Positions 8,965 to 17,623 of a DNA stretch of 52,484 nucleotides are shown in pieces. Position 1 is the first letter of the stretch. Each line of letters opens with the position of its first letter. The notes under the pieces were generated by a model. The model did not search any database and was not told the origin of the DNA. It saw only the letters and a program-made list of their open reading frames with translations. The DNA is from Elusimicrobia bacterium HGW-Elusimicrobia-1 (GTDB lineage Bacteria; Elusimicrobiota; Endomicrobiia; PHAN01): NCBI GenBank assembly GCA_002841695.1, contig PHAN01000009.1:1-52484 (forward strand), written 5' to 3'. A program made the translations under genes and the position numbers.

Positions 8965-8993
8965 AGTATATCAAAATCACTTTATCTTGTCAA
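8965..8993 (-). promoter_or_regulatory. glnA promoter
   Basis: On the minus strand TTGACA (8988-8993), exactly 17 bases and TATACT (8965-8970) form a near-consensus promoter. It overlaps the end of the upstream acyltransferase gene and starts a leader of about 90 bases. Confidence 0.75.
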
Positions 8994-9879
8994 GGATTGA
9001 CGGGTCGCTCTTCCATCTTCTGTGCAGCCAGAACCAATGGTCGGGCCTCATACGCACAAAATCTTCAAGACGGCGGGTGTAGTTTTGCGTAAATATTTTA
9101 ACGGCTTCCTCCGTCGGAAGGCCTTCCGGCGGACGCTCGACTTCGGCGAAATATATTTTGAAACGGCCGTCGTCTCCGCGGATTATGAAACCCGTAACGA
9201 GAGGAGCGCCCGTCTTCAGGGCGAACGTCGCGGGGCCTTTGGGCGTGGAAGCCGGCTTGCCGAAAAACTCCACGAAAACGCCGTGTTCTCTTGCGTCCTG
9301 GTCGGAAAGCATACACACTATCTCGCCGGATTTAAGAGCCCTCAACACATTTTTGAGCGCCATCTCAAGAGGAATTATTTTAACGCCCTTGCCGAGACGA
9401 AGATTATTCAGCATACGGTCGGCAGGAGCGTTTTCCTGTTTGCCGACGAGCAAATTGACGGTGATATACTTATTCAGAGCCGCGCCCATCAGTTCCCAGT
9501 TGCCGAAGTGTCCCGAAATGAATACGGCGCCGCGCTTTTCGGAAGCGAGTTTCTTTATCAGGCCGAGACCTTCTATGTCCACGAGATTATTGATATCATC
9601 GACGGAAAGATTGGGAAAATACACAAGTTCCGACATGGACACCATAAATTGAATATAGGAATCTCGGGCGATTTTAACGGCTTCCGCCGGAGAAATCGCG
9701 GGGAACGCCGCGGCGACTCTTCCGATGACTTCTTCCCTGCGAATTCTTAAAACGCTCCAGGCGAAAATACCGAGCCATCGGCCGAATAATCTGGCGCCGG
9801 ACAAAGGAAACAGCAATATCGCCTCGGACACGACGCGCAAAAGAATATACAATGAGTAATAGAATATTTTTTTAGGCAT
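8977..9879 (-). CDS. Lipid A acyltransferase, LpxL/HtrB family
   Basis: This 300-residue inner-membrane enzyme transfers an acyl chain in late lipid A synthesis. One N-terminal membrane segment is followed by the catalytic HxxxxE motif in FISGHFGNWELMGAAL (residues 120-135). Next come the LSDQDA segment, the substrate motif GVFVEFFGKPASTPKGPATFALKTGAPLV and the family ending RMRPDHWFWLHRRWK. Length and motif order match LpxL/LpxM proteins. The gene is strong evidence for an outer membrane with lipopolysaccharide. It follows the DUF362 gene by three bases, so it is in the smc-led operon. Which acyl position it serves cannot be read from the sequence. Confidence 0.9.
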   Translation of the reverse strand: MPKKIFYYSLYILLRVVSEAILLFPLSGARLFGRWLGIFAWSVLRIRREEVIGRVAAAFPAISPAEAVKIARDSYIQFMVSMSELVYFPNLSVDDINNLVDIEGLGLIKKLASEKRGAVFISGHFGNWELMGAALNKYITVNLLVGKQENAPADRMLNNLRLGKGVKIIPLEMALKNVLRALKSGEIVCMLSDQDAREHGVFVEFFGKPASTPKGPATFALKTGAPLVTGFIIRGDDGRFKIYFAEVERPPEGLPTEEAVKIFTQNYTRRLEDFVRMRPDHWFWLHRRWKSDPSILDKIK

Positions 9880-9882
9880 AAT

Positions 9883-11055
9883 TTATTTCCGCCGCGCGGA
9901 ACTCCGCCTTGTAAGAACGTCGGCCAGACGCGAATATTCTATATCTATGGCTTTGTCCGGACAGAGTTCGTGGCAGCACATACACTCGATACAGAGAGAT
10001 TTATCGACGACAAGACGGTCTTTTTCAAAAAAAATCGCCTTTGCGGGACAGGTGTTGTAACAGATACGGCAGCGGGTGCAGACATCGGCGTCGATGCGCG
10101 GTTTCGCCCAGAATATTTTTTTAACCAGCGGCCCGAGGAATCGCGGCACCATCCTGATCTTCCAGTTCGACGGTTTTTTGAAATCGCCAATTATGAAATC
10201 TTCGAGGCGCCCGTCGCCGACAATCTCTATGCGGCTAAGGTCCGCCGTGCCCAGCCCCAGACGGGCGCACGCCTTGAGCGTGTGGTCGCGCAACGGGTCG
10301 AAACCCATTATCGCGGCCATTACGGCGTCGACGGCCACGGAATCGGCGCCCATGATTATAAGACCCGTGCGACGCTGCTCGCCGGCCGAGGGACCTTCGC
10401 CCTCCATAGACACAATGGCGTCGACTATGGAGAAACGGGGCTTCACTATCAGCGTTATGTCGGCCAGAAGCTCCGCGAAATCGTCGGGGTGCACGGCCAT
10501 AAAATGGTAGTGCGCTTTTCTTAAACCCGGCACGCATCCGTAGAGATTTTTTATGGCTCCCGTAAAGAGCATAAGCGTGTGGGTTTTCATTTTGGGAAGC
10601 GAAACGAGCGCGTCCGCGTCGAGCGCGGCCTTGGCGATGTCGATGGTTTTTATTCTTTTGTTGCGGGGATTTTGCGATTCAAACGGCACGGAGCCGGTTT
10701 TTTCAAATATGACTTTATAGAGATTCTCCGACTCGCATACCGCGCCTATTCCGGTTTCGTTCCACACGCGGCCCGTGCCGGACACGGCTCCGCCGGGAGA
10801 ATCTCCGGCGGAAATTTCCGTAGTGATTTTTTTGAAAACCCTCGAAACGGCTCTCAGAAATTCCGGATGAGTTGTGACGGCGACGTCGGGTTTTTTGGCG
10901 GAGAGCATATTCGGTTTAAGCAGCACGCTCTCGCCGGCCCGGAAGAACGCGGAAATCCCGCCCAGAACGTCAAAGCCCCTCTCGACGGCGGCCGCGACGC
11001 GGCCGGCATCGTAATCGGGACATCTTATGATTGCCACTTGCGAAATTTTTTTCAT
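9883..11055 (-). CDS. DUF362 protein with C-terminal 2[4Fe-4S] ferredoxin domain
   Basis: Residues 1-290 form a DUF362 domain (VLLKPNMLSAKKPDVAVTTHPEFLRAV, DALVSLPKMKTHTLMLFTGAIKNLYG, MGFDPLRDHTLKACARLGLG). The C-terminal part carries two CxxCxxCxxxCP cluster motifs, CTRCRICYNTCP and CIECMCCHELCP. The family is widespread in anaerobes and its reaction is not established, so an electron-transfer or iron-sulfur handling role is only an inference. The ATG at 11055 overlaps the upstream transferase stop by four bases. The neighbouring envelope enzymes give no further clue. Length (390 residues) is normal for the family. Confidence 0.88.
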   Translation of the reverse strand: MKKISQVAIIRCPDYDAGRVAAAVERGFDVLGGISAFFRAGESVLLKPNMLSAKKPDVAVTTHPEFLRAVSRVFKKITTEISAGDSPGGAVSGTGRVWNETGIGAVCESENLYKVIFEKTGSVPFESQNPRNKRIKTIDIAKAALDADALVSLPKMKTHTLMLFTGAIKNLYGCVPGLRKAHYHFMAVHPDDFAELLADITLIVKPRFSIVDAIVSMEGEGPSAGEQRRTGLIIMGADSVAVDAVMAAIMGFDPLRDHTLKACARLGLGTADLSRIEIVGDGRLEDFIIGDFKKPSNWKIRMVPRFLGPLVKKIFWAKPRIDADVCTRCRICYNTCPAKAIFFEKDRLVVDKSLCIECMCCHELCPDKAIDIEYSRLADVLTRRSSARRK

Positions 11056-11807
11056 TGTGTTTTAGCTACGAGCGTCATTTTCATCCTGATTATTTCCGCG
11101 ACGAACAAAGGCAATCTTGCGATGCGGACGAAACGTCGCGGCTCGGACATCAGCCGCCAGAGCCATTCGGCGCCCAAACCGCGGAAAATCGCCGGCGCGC
11201 GGCGGAGTCGTCCGGAAAGAACATCGAAAGATCCTCCCACGCCGACGGCAAGGCGCACGCTGGACAGAAGATGCTTGTTGCGGGCTATCCAATATTCCTG
11301 CCGCGGCGAGCCGAGACCGGCCAGAAGGATTGTAGCGCCGGAGGCGGCTATTTCGCGGGCTATGCCGGCGGACTCGGCGTCGTCGAAAAAACCATCGCGG
11401 AAACCGGCTATGCGCAAGGGCGGGAAACGCGCCGAAACGGCGCGGGAGGCGGATTCGGCCACGCCGGGCCGTCCGCCCAGAAAGTAAAATGCGGCGCGCG
11501 AAGAGGGCGCCAAAGAGGAGTCCGAAGCAAAAAGCGCATCGAGCATGTCTATTCCGGCAAGCGGCGATATCTTAAGATTATACAAAAACTTCGCCGCCCA
11601 CTTTATGCCCGAAGATTCGGCCAAAAGCAAATCCGCCGAGCGCAGGATCGCGGCAAAATCAGGGTCGGCAAGAGCGTCGAGATACATCAGGGGGTTGAAG
11701 GTGACCAGGTGAACCGGCCGCGACGACGTCGAAACGGCGCCGGCGCGCGCCATAATTTCGTCGGATGTGAGGGATTCCAACTCGAAACCGCCGATCTTCA
11801 AGCGCAT
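11052..11807 (-). CDS. WecG/TagA/CpsF family glycosyltransferase
   Basis: This family (GT26) transfers N-acetylmannosamine or a related sugar to a polyprenyl-linked precursor during cell-surface polysaccharide synthesis. Visible are THLVTFNP-like VHLVTFNPLMYLDAL, the active-site region DLLLAESSGIKWAAKFL (where DGxG is usual, so the Asp is replaced by Glu-Ser), the LAGLGSPRQEYWI motif and GGSFDVLSGRLRRAP. The frame is open to 11873, overlapping smc. I prefer the ATG at 11807 because family members begin with an (M)RLKIGGFELESLT-like strand and a GGAG lies upstream. It is coupled to the DUF362 gene by a four-base overlap. Confidence 0.82.
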   Translation of the reverse strand: MRLKIGGFELESLTSDEIMARAGAVSTSSRPVHLVTFNPLMYLDALADPDFAAILRSADLLLAESSGIKWAAKFLYNLKISPLAGIDMLDALFASDSSLAPSSRAAFYFLGGRPGVAESASRAVSARFPPLRIAGFRDGFFDDAESAGIAREIAASGATILLAGLGSPRQEYWIARNKHLLSSVRLAVGVGGSFDVLSGRLRRAPAIFRGLGAEWLWRLMSEPRRFVRIARLPLFVAEIIRMKMTLVAKTQ

Positions 11808-11844
11808 AACCGCGATGGCTCCGTCCGCACGCGAATGCCCGACG

Positions 11845-14800
11845 TCACGCCGAAATCGCTTCGCCCGCGGCACGCTCGAACTTCATGGAGATGGCCTTTG
11901 ACACGCCGAATTCCTCCATTGTTATTCCGTATATGACATCGGCGCGAAGCATGGTGCGCTTGTTGTGGGTGATGATAAGAAACTGCGAGCGGTCGGTAAA
12001 CGTCGACAGGAGGTTCAGGAAACGCTCGACGTTGGCTTCGTCCAGAGGCGCGTCGGCTTCGTCCAGCAGGCAGAACGGAGCCGGCCTGACCAGATAAAAC
12101 GCAAACAGCAGCGCGACGGCCGTCAGCGCCTTTTCGCCGCCCGACAGAGAAATGCTCTTGGTGGTCTTGCCCGGGGGGCGCGCAATAATTTCGACGCCGC
12201 TGTCGAGTATGTTGTCGGGGTCGGTAAGAACGAGGTCGCCCTGTCCGCCTTCAAACAATTTCGCAAAAACGTTTTGGAAGTTTTCGCGCACGCGGACAAA
12301 TGTCTGGGTGAGCTGCTCTTTGGTGGTCTTGTTGATTTTCTGAATTATTTCTTCAAGGTCGGATTTGGCCTTATCAAGGTCGTTTTTCTGGGCGAGTATG
12401 AATTCGTATTTTTTGTTCAGTGCCTCGTATTCTTCCGGCGCGGCGAGGTTGACGGCGCCCAGTATTTCGATGCGCTTCTTAAGTTTCGCCATTTCTTCGG
12501 CGTCCAGCAGCGAATCGGTTACCATCTGCCTGGCGGATACCTCGTTGGTCTCGTATTCTTCCGAGAGCCGCGAAAGCGACGCTTCCACTCCCACGGTAAG
12601 CGTTCTTATCTCCATCTCAAGTTTGTGTATCTCGTCGTTGATTTCGTCTTTTTCCGACGAGAACTTGCGAATCTCGTCTTCAAGCGCGTCGAGACGGCGC
12701 CGGGCTTCTTCTTTTTTGGCGAAAACACCCGACAGCGCGACGTCGAGCGTCTCTTTTTGGGCGCGGGAAGTCGAGAGCGCTTCGATTTCGGACGCTTTTA
12801 GTTTTTCGTGTCCGGATATTTCCGTTTTCCAGGATTCCATCTCCCTTATATTCTGTTCGACGGAAGATGATATCATTCGGGTCTGTTCGGATACGGATTC
12901 CATTCTGGATTTCAGCGATTCGATTTTGGGTTCAAGCGTGTAGAGTTCCGCGCGGACGGCCTCATACTCGGATCTGCGGCGCCCGGCATCAGGGAGTATC
13001 TGAGCGATTCTTGCGCCGACACCGGCCAGAGCTTTTTTCAATTCCTCGTCGGAAGCTTTTATTTGACGCGATTTCTCGTCGAGAGCCGCTATGCGCCCGC
13101 GCGATTCGGATATTTCACGTTCCGCAAGGGCTATCTCGCCGCGCAGCGTGACTACAAAATCACCGCGCTCGGCGGACATTTTCTCCATCTGGCGCGCTTC
13201 GCCGGCGAGCCATTCCACGCGGGCGGAACGGGTTTTCAGCTCGGATTCAAGGACGTTTTTTTCGTCTTCGGCGCGGGACGCTTCCAGAGATTTGGTTTCC
13301 ATCCGTGCGGCGACGGCCGACAGATTGGAACGCTCGGCGGACAAATTGTCAACACGGTTTTTTACCAGCACAAGGGTATCGCCCGCGGACGACGGATTTT
13401 TCGCGCCGCCGCGCACGACGGCTTTTGAAAATATTACGCCGTCGGAATGGCGGGTGTCGGCCAGAAGATACCTTAATATATTGATGTCCGACGGACGGGC
13501 GCAAACGGCGCCTTCAAGCAGAGATTCATCCCACGCGGCGGCGGCGGGGATTTCGGCTTCCACCACGAAAGACAGGGCGCTGAGGCCTTCGCGTTTAAGG
13601 AAATCCACGGCTTCAAGCGCCGTCTCCCGCGTACGGACAGGGACGTAAAGAGCTTTTTCGCCCAATGCCCTGAGAATTATTTCCTTCGATTGTTCGGGCG
13701 CATCAAAAATATTTATGACCGCCTCGCCTATTTCCCCGGAGCGCACGCCCGACGCCTTGAGGGCTTTTATCGACGACAATGTCGGATCGCTTTCCTCGAA
13801 ACGCCGCATCGCGGCGATTTCGCCTTCGAGCACCGAAACGGCCTGCGACGCCTCGGCCGCGCGCGTTCTGAGAGCGGCCAGATCCTCGGATGCCGCCGTT
13901 GAAGCGGCTGCGGCCTCGGAGAATTTGGCATCGAGAGCTTTGGTTTCCGACTCGAAAGATATTTTCTGCTCTTCCTTGGCTTTAAGCGCGGCTGATGTTT
14001 CCCGCGCGGCGGCTTCGGCTTCCTGGAGTTCCTTGCGGACCCTGTCGAGACGGCTTTGGGCGTGATCCAAATCGGACTCAAGACGGGTTTTCTCCGACGA
14101 TGTTTCCATCATCAGCGGCATCTGCGCGAAAATTTTGGACGATGCGGCCTGTTCCTCTTTTTTGAGTTCGTCGAGACGCGAAGATACGATGTTATGCTCG
14201 TTTGAGGCCGTTTCGTGTCGGGCTTTTACGTCGGTGGCGGCGGTTTCAAGCGGTTCGAGTTCGGCCTGCAGCGTTTGGAGCTCGCCGGCGAGGCGGACGG
14301 AATCGGCGGTGAGCCGCTCGTTTTCTTCCTTGCGTGAGGATATTCTTTCGGCCGCGGAACGCGCCATGTCGTCGGCCTGGGATATGCGCGAATCGGCGAG
14401 TTCCATCCGCGAGGAAAGTTTGGATATTTCTTCCTGACGGGAAATTATCTCTTTGTCCGTCTCGGCGATTTCGGATTTTATCTTTTCCGTCTCGGCCAGA
14501 ATCCCGCCGGAATCGGCGATGTTTCTTTCTCTTTTTTCTATAAGGGGGTCAAGACCGGCTTTGAGCGTCAGGTTTTGGGCGCGGGAGGCGTCGATTCCGG
14601 ACAATAAATGCGAAAGCTCCGCGCGGCGGAGTTCGTCTTTTAATTTCTGATGCTGTTTGGCCTTGCGGGCCGCCGACTCCAGCGACCTTACCTGTTCCTC
14701 GTGCAGAATGAGCACGTCGTTGATTCTGGATATATCCTGCCGGACGCGCTCAAGTTTTCTTAACGCCTCTTCTTTGCGGAATTTATATTTGGAAATTCCG

Positions 14801-15297
14801 GCGGCCTCTTCTATGAGTTCTCTTCTCTGCTCGGGCTTGGATTCAATGATAAACTCGACTTTCCTTTGCTCGACTATGGAATATCCGTCGGCGCCTATGC
14901 CGGTGCCGGCAAAAAGGTCTCTTATGTCCTTGAGACGGCAGGGAGATTTATTGATGAAATATTCGCCGTCGCCGGAGCGGTAAAGTTTGCGGCCTACGGT
15001 AACTTCGGTAAAATCGATGGGGAGGGTTCCGTCGGTGTTTTCAAAAGTAATGTTGACTTCGGCCATACCCAGAGCCGGACGGCGGTTCTCGGTGCCGTTA
15101 AAGATTACATCGGTCATTTGGGAAGTGCGCAGCGACTTGGCGCTCTGCTCTCCCAACACCCATTTTATGGCGTCGGAAACATTGGATTTTCCGCAGCCGT
15201 TGGGGCCTACTATTACGGAAATGCCGGGTCCGAATTCGAGTTTGATTTTTTCGGCGAATGATTTGAATCCTACGGCTTCCAGAGATCTAAGGTACAT
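11845..15297 (-). CDS. smc: Chromosome segregation ATPase SMC
   Basis: SMC is the core of bacterial condensin, a ring-forming dimer that organises the chromosome with ScpA and ScpB. The 1150-residue chain begins with the head domain and Walker A GPNGCGKSN (residues 32-40). A first coiled coil runs from about 170 to 490. The hinge lies near 500-650 (DPTLSSIKALKASG onward), and a second coil runs to about 1000. The C-terminal head carries the signature LSGGEKALTAVALLFA and Walker B FCLLDEADAPLD. All parts needed for ATP hydrolysis are present. It has its own promoter upstream and leads the wecG-like, DUF362 and acyltransferase genes. No scpA or scpB is in the window. Confidence 0.97.
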   Translation of the reverse strand: MYLRSLEAVGFKSFAEKIKLEFGPGISVIVGPNGCGKSNVSDAIKWVLGEQSAKSLRTSQMTDVIFNGTENRRPALGMAEVNITFENTDGTLPIDFTEVTVGRKLYRSGDGEYFINKSPCRLKDIRDLFAGTGIGADGYSIVEQRKVEFIIESKPEQRRELIEEAAGISKYKFRKEEALRKLERVRQDISRINDVLILHEEQVRSLESAARKAKQHQKLKDELRRAELSHLLSGIDASRAQNLTLKAGLDPLIEKRERNIADSGGILAETEKIKSEIAETDKEIISRQEEISKLSSRMELADSRISQADDMARSAAERISSRKEENERLTADSVRLAGELQTLQAELEPLETAATDVKARHETASNEHNIVSSRLDELKKEEQAASSKIFAQMPLMMETSSEKTRLESDLDHAQSRLDRVRKELQEAEAAARETSAALKAKEEQKISFESETKALDAKFSEAAAASTAASEDLAALRTRAAEASQAVSVLEGEIAAMRRFEESDPTLSSIKALKASGVRSGEIGEAVINIFDAPEQSKEIILRALGEKALYVPVRTRETALEAVDFLKREGLSALSFVVEAEIPAAAAWDESLLEGAVCARPSDINILRYLLADTRHSDGVIFSKAVVRGGAKNPSSAGDTLVLVKNRVDNLSAERSNLSAVAARMETKSLEASRAEDEKNVLESELKTRSARVEWLAGEARQMEKMSAERGDFVVTLRGEIALAEREISESRGRIAALDEKSRQIKASDEELKKALAGVGARIAQILPDAGRRRSEYEAVRAELYTLEPKIESLKSRMESVSEQTRMISSSVEQNIREMESWKTEISGHEKLKASEIEALSTSRAQKETLDVALSGVFAKKEEARRRLDALEDEIRKFSSEKDEINDEIHKLEMEIRTLTVGVEASLSRLSEEYETNEVSARQMVTDSLLDAEEMAKLKKRIEILGAVNLAAPEEYEALNKKYEFILAQKNDLDKAKSDLEEIIQKINKTTKEQLTQTFVRVRENFQNVFAKLFEGGQGDLVLTDPDNILDSGVEIIARPPGKTTKSISLSGGEKALTAVALLFAFYLVRPAPFCLLDEADAPLDEANVERFLNLLSTFTDRSQFLIITHNKRTMLRADVIYGITMEEFGVSKAISMKFERAAGEAISA

Positions 15298-15381
15298 TAT
15301 TTCCTTCCTCGACTTTCAACAACCGCAGTTTCAAACCTGCGTTCGGGAAAACGCCTTGTCGTGTATTCCATATTTTACCGG

Positions 15382-15411
15382 ATTTTATCATATAAGCGCG
15401 GGTATTGTCAA
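15382..15411 (-). promoter_or_regulatory. smc promoter
   Basis: On the minus strand TTGACA (15406-15411), an 18-base spacer and TAAAAT (15382-15387) lie 85 bases before the smc start. Confidence 0.65.
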
Positions 15412-15442
15412 GTAAGTGTGGAGACGGATAACTACCTCCATC

Positions 15443-16384
15443 CTATTCTTTAACGCGGATTTCGTATTTGGAAACCATCTTGGCGGGATGATAAGACATT
15501 TTGGCCTTGCGGAGGTTGGCAAGACCGAGGTCCTCTTCCTTATTAATATATGTATACCCCATCTCAACGGCCCTTTGAGCGGACAGGCGGGACATTGTCT
15601 GATAGGAGCCCGCAAAAGACGTGTCGGCTTTTTCCAGATGCATAACCAAAGTATCGCGGTTCAGCCGCTCGCCGACCGAAAAAGCCGCGACTTCGCCTCC
15701 GACAAAAATCGCGCATCCGCAAAGATTCAGCGCGCCGAAGTTTTCAAGAAGCTCGCGCGCAGCGGCGTCCTCGTCGAGTATGGATTCGGGGGCGTCATAA
15801 AGCTTCATCCCCTTCCATTTTTTCTGCAGCCCAAGACAAATTCCGGCCGTCGCGGCATCCAGAAGACGATACTCGAAAGCATGGTTTTTTTTGAACCTGT
15901 TGACGAAATTGCGCTTGGATTGATAGCGGTCGCCGGCCAAATCGGCCAAATCGCGGGACCGGTACACATAGTCGAAATATTCCCTCTGGGGCAGAATGTC
16001 CGCGACATCGCCGGCAATACGGCGGGTAGCGTCGGCGAGATACTGCGCCGCGCAGATCATCCGCATTTTTTTTCCTTTCAGGGCAAGAAGCGCGTCAACG
16101 CACGCGCGAGCGGTTGATTCAGGCGAAACGGCGGTCATTCCCGACGGAACCGGCGGAAAAAGAAAATCCGCGCCCGAAATCCTTCCCCTTATAAGAATAT
16201 GTCCGCCGAACCGCGACAGCCCCAGAACAAGCGGGTTTCTCCACGAGTAAAGGTATCCGAAGCAAAACTCGGATGTCTCCGGATTAAGCGCGGCATAGGC
16301 ATCGTCAAAAATCTTTTTATGCCCCTGCGATAACGGCGTGAAAGCCGGAAAATGTGGCACGTTCTTGTTATCGGATAATGACAT
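15443..16384 (-). CDS. DUF2156 (GNAT-like) family protein
   Basis: This 313-residue protein matches the DUF2156 family, whose tandem GNAT-like fold is shared with the C-terminal domain of phosphatidylglycerol lysyltransferases. Typical segments are SEFCFGYLYSWRNPLVLGLSRFGGHILI near residue 40, the DYVYRSRDLADLAGDRYQSKRNFVNRFKK segment, and the ending YTYINKEEDLGLANLRKAKMSYHPAKMV. There are no membrane helices, so it is the soluble transferase-like part only. The substrate is unknown; aminoacyl or acyl transfer to a lipid or peptide is an inference from the fold. It lies upstream of smc but has a separate message because the smc promoter lies between them. Confidence 0.75.
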   Translation of the reverse strand: MSLSDNKNVPHFPAFTPLSQGHKKIFDDAYAALNPETSEFCFGYLYSWRNPLVLGLSRFGGHILIRGRISGADFLFPPVPSGMTAVSPESTARACVDALLALKGKKMRMICAAQYLADATRRIAGDVADILPQREYFDYVYRSRDLADLAGDRYQSKRNFVNRFKKNHAFEYRLLDAATAGICLGLQKKWKGMKLYDAPESILDEDAAARELLENFGALNLCGCAIFVGGEVAAFSVGERLNRDTLVMHLEKADTSFAGSYQTMSRLSAQRAVEMGYTYINKEEDLGLANLRKAKMSYHPAKMVSKYEIRVKE

Positions 16385-16398
16385 TATTTATATATTTT

Positions 16399-17015
16399 CT
16401 ATCTTATGAGTATACGCCGGCCACTGCCTGAATAGTTGATAAACACAGTTTTGGTTTCGGTGAAAAAATTTAATCCTTCCTCTTCCATTTCGCGGTCGCC
16501 GTAACTGGTGGATTTAGTCCCTCCGAACGGAAGCTGCGCCTCGCCGCCGACGGTCGGTTCATTGACATGAGCCATCCCTATTTCAATATTTTCGATATAC
16601 TTCATGGCATTGGCGATTATCGACCGACGGACCGAGTGTGACATCTCGGTCCAGCCCGTAACCGGATTTTATTCGTCCGACTTTTTCGATAAGTCCCTTG
16701 ATAAATTCTTCTTTCACCTTTTTGTGCACCAGAACCCTGCTCGCGCGTCATGACTTTGGCTATATTTTCGGCTTCTCTTTTGGCTATTTCGGCGACTTTC
16801 AAGAGATAGCGCCCCCTTTCCGGAGCGGGCACATCTTTCCACGCTTTGTAGGCGTTTTGGGCCGCTGAAACGGCGTCGAGAATATCGTTTTCTCCCGCCG
16901 CCGGGAATTCCGATATAACATCCATGATATTTGCGGGGTTCACATTTTTTATTGTTTTGTCCGACCCGGGCCGAACCCATTTACCGTTGATAAAACTTCC
17001 TGTCCGCATTTTCAT
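16399..17015 (-). pseudogene. Aldehyde dehydrogenase, decayed by internal deletions
   Basis: Three pieces of one NAD(P)-dependent aldehyde dehydrogenase are readable in three frames. The first (from 17015) gives SFINGKWVRPGSDKTIKN to VMTREQG, the normal first 90 residues. The second, in another frame around 16,620-16,730, gives VLVHKKVKEEFIKGLIEK and TLGPSV, which belongs near residue 300. The third, ending at 16399, gives NAMKYIENIEIGMAHVNEP and PFGGTKSTS up to the C-terminus. The catalytic cysteine and most of the cofactor domain are missing. Two internal deletions explain the pattern. The gene cannot be functional as it stands unless the assembly is wrong here. It sits directly outside the left end of the integrated element. 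Confidence 0.85.
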
Positions 17016-17145
17016 TCCTCCTGTGAAAATATCCGGCGCGAATCCCCAAGTTTCTTAACGGTGTTAATACAAGATATTTGAGGAATCTTGCTAGCGTAAA
17101 TTGCCCGCCCCGCGGAAAAACTAAAAAACATCCCCGTTCATTCAT

Positions 17146-17175
17146 TTGACGAGGACGGCATTTTTTTAATATAAT
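17146..17175 (+). promoter_or_regulatory. Original tRNA-Tyr promoter, now orphaned
   Basis: TTGACG (17146-17151), 18 bases and a perfect TATAAT (17170-17175) precede the tRNA-Tyr fragment at the expected distance. Since the element split the tRNA gene, this promoter now transcribes only the 5' tRNA half and the stranded integrase tail up to the terminator at 17,299. Confidence 0.75.
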
Positions 17176-17196
17176 CGCTTAACTTTAACCGAACAC

Positions 17197-17235
17197 GGGC
17201 AGGTGGCGGAGCGGTTAATCGCACCAGACTGTAAA
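17197..17235 (+). repeat. attL core: 5' half of tRNA-Tyr
   Basis: These 39 bases repeat positions 46,252-46,290 of the intact tRNA-Tyr gene with one difference (C for T at the sixteenth base). They stop in the anticodon loop just after CTGTAAA. This is the left boundary of the integrated element and a tRNA fragment, not a functional tRNA. Confidence 0.92.
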
Positions 17236-17274
17236 AGCGGCCCCGCCGACGAAAAATCTCAGACGAAAAAGTGA
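17236..17274 (+). other. Detached 3' end of the integrase gene
   Basis: Directly after the att core the integrase frame continues for 12 codons (SGPADEKSQTKK) to a TGA at 17272-17274. In the integrated state this piece is 29 kb away from the rest of the gene. In the circular form it would be joined to it and replace the tRNA-encoded end. Confidence 0.75.
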
Positions 17275-17303
17275 AATCACCGACGACAAACGGTGATTTT
17301 TTT
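17274..17303 (+). terminator. Intrinsic terminator after the integrase tail
   Basis: AAATCACCG (17274-17282) and CGGTGATTT (17291-17299) form a perfect nine-pair stem with loop ACGACAAA and a trailing T-rich run. It starts on the last base of the integrase-tail stop codon. Confidence 0.85.
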
Positions 17304-17346
17304 ATTTGTATGACTTTGTGCCAATTTGGCCGAATTTGGATGCTGA

Positions 17347-17560
17347 ATGGACACTTTTTGGACACTTTCGGCGTCCCGCGAAAGCGCCTTTTTTCGCACC
17401 GGAGTTTCAGCGCGGCGCGGAGTTGTAACAGCGGAATTTTAGTCCCGCGCCCAGGATTTAGTATAGCATTTTGGACACTTTTTGGACACCGGCGGGCGCC
17501 GCTGTTTTGGACATCGGCGGGCGCGCTTTTTGGGGCCGCCGCGCGCCTCTATTTTGGACA
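17347..17560. repeat. TTTTGGACA repeat cluster, probable integrase arm sites
   Basis: The unit TTTTGGACAC or a close variant occurs about six times. Two are in tandem at 17347-17367, two at 17469-17489, and single variants lie near 17,512 and 17,552. A 21-base tandem identical to the first pair occurs inside the integrase gene at 46156-46176. The repeats would flank the core on both sides in the circular form, as arm-type sites of lambda-like integrases do. The rest of 17,300-17,586 has no gene that I can support. Confidence 0.55.
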
Positions 17561-17586
17561 GTCGTCAAAAATACACGCTTGTAAAT

Positions 17587-17615
17587 TTGACATGTGGTTA
17601 AAATACTTGTATAAT
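17587..17615 (+). promoter_or_regulatory. Consensus promoter for the first DUF4143 ATPase
   Basis: TTGACA (17587-17592), exactly 17 bases and TATAAT (17610-17615) end eight bases before the ATG at 17624. The predicted transcript starts at or within a base or two of the start codon, so it is leaderless. Confidence 0.8.
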
Positions 17616-17623
17616 CCCATATT

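Noticed and set aside
15416-16117. 233-residue plus-strand frame opposite the DUF2156 gene
   Set aside because: It is the antisense shadow of a recognisable family member; no ribosome site or motif supports it. The same applies to the long antisense frames over smc, glnA and the acyltransferase.
17197-17235. Second tRNA-Tyr gene at the left end
   Set aside because: Only the 5' half is present; the variable, T and acceptor 3' parts are missing.
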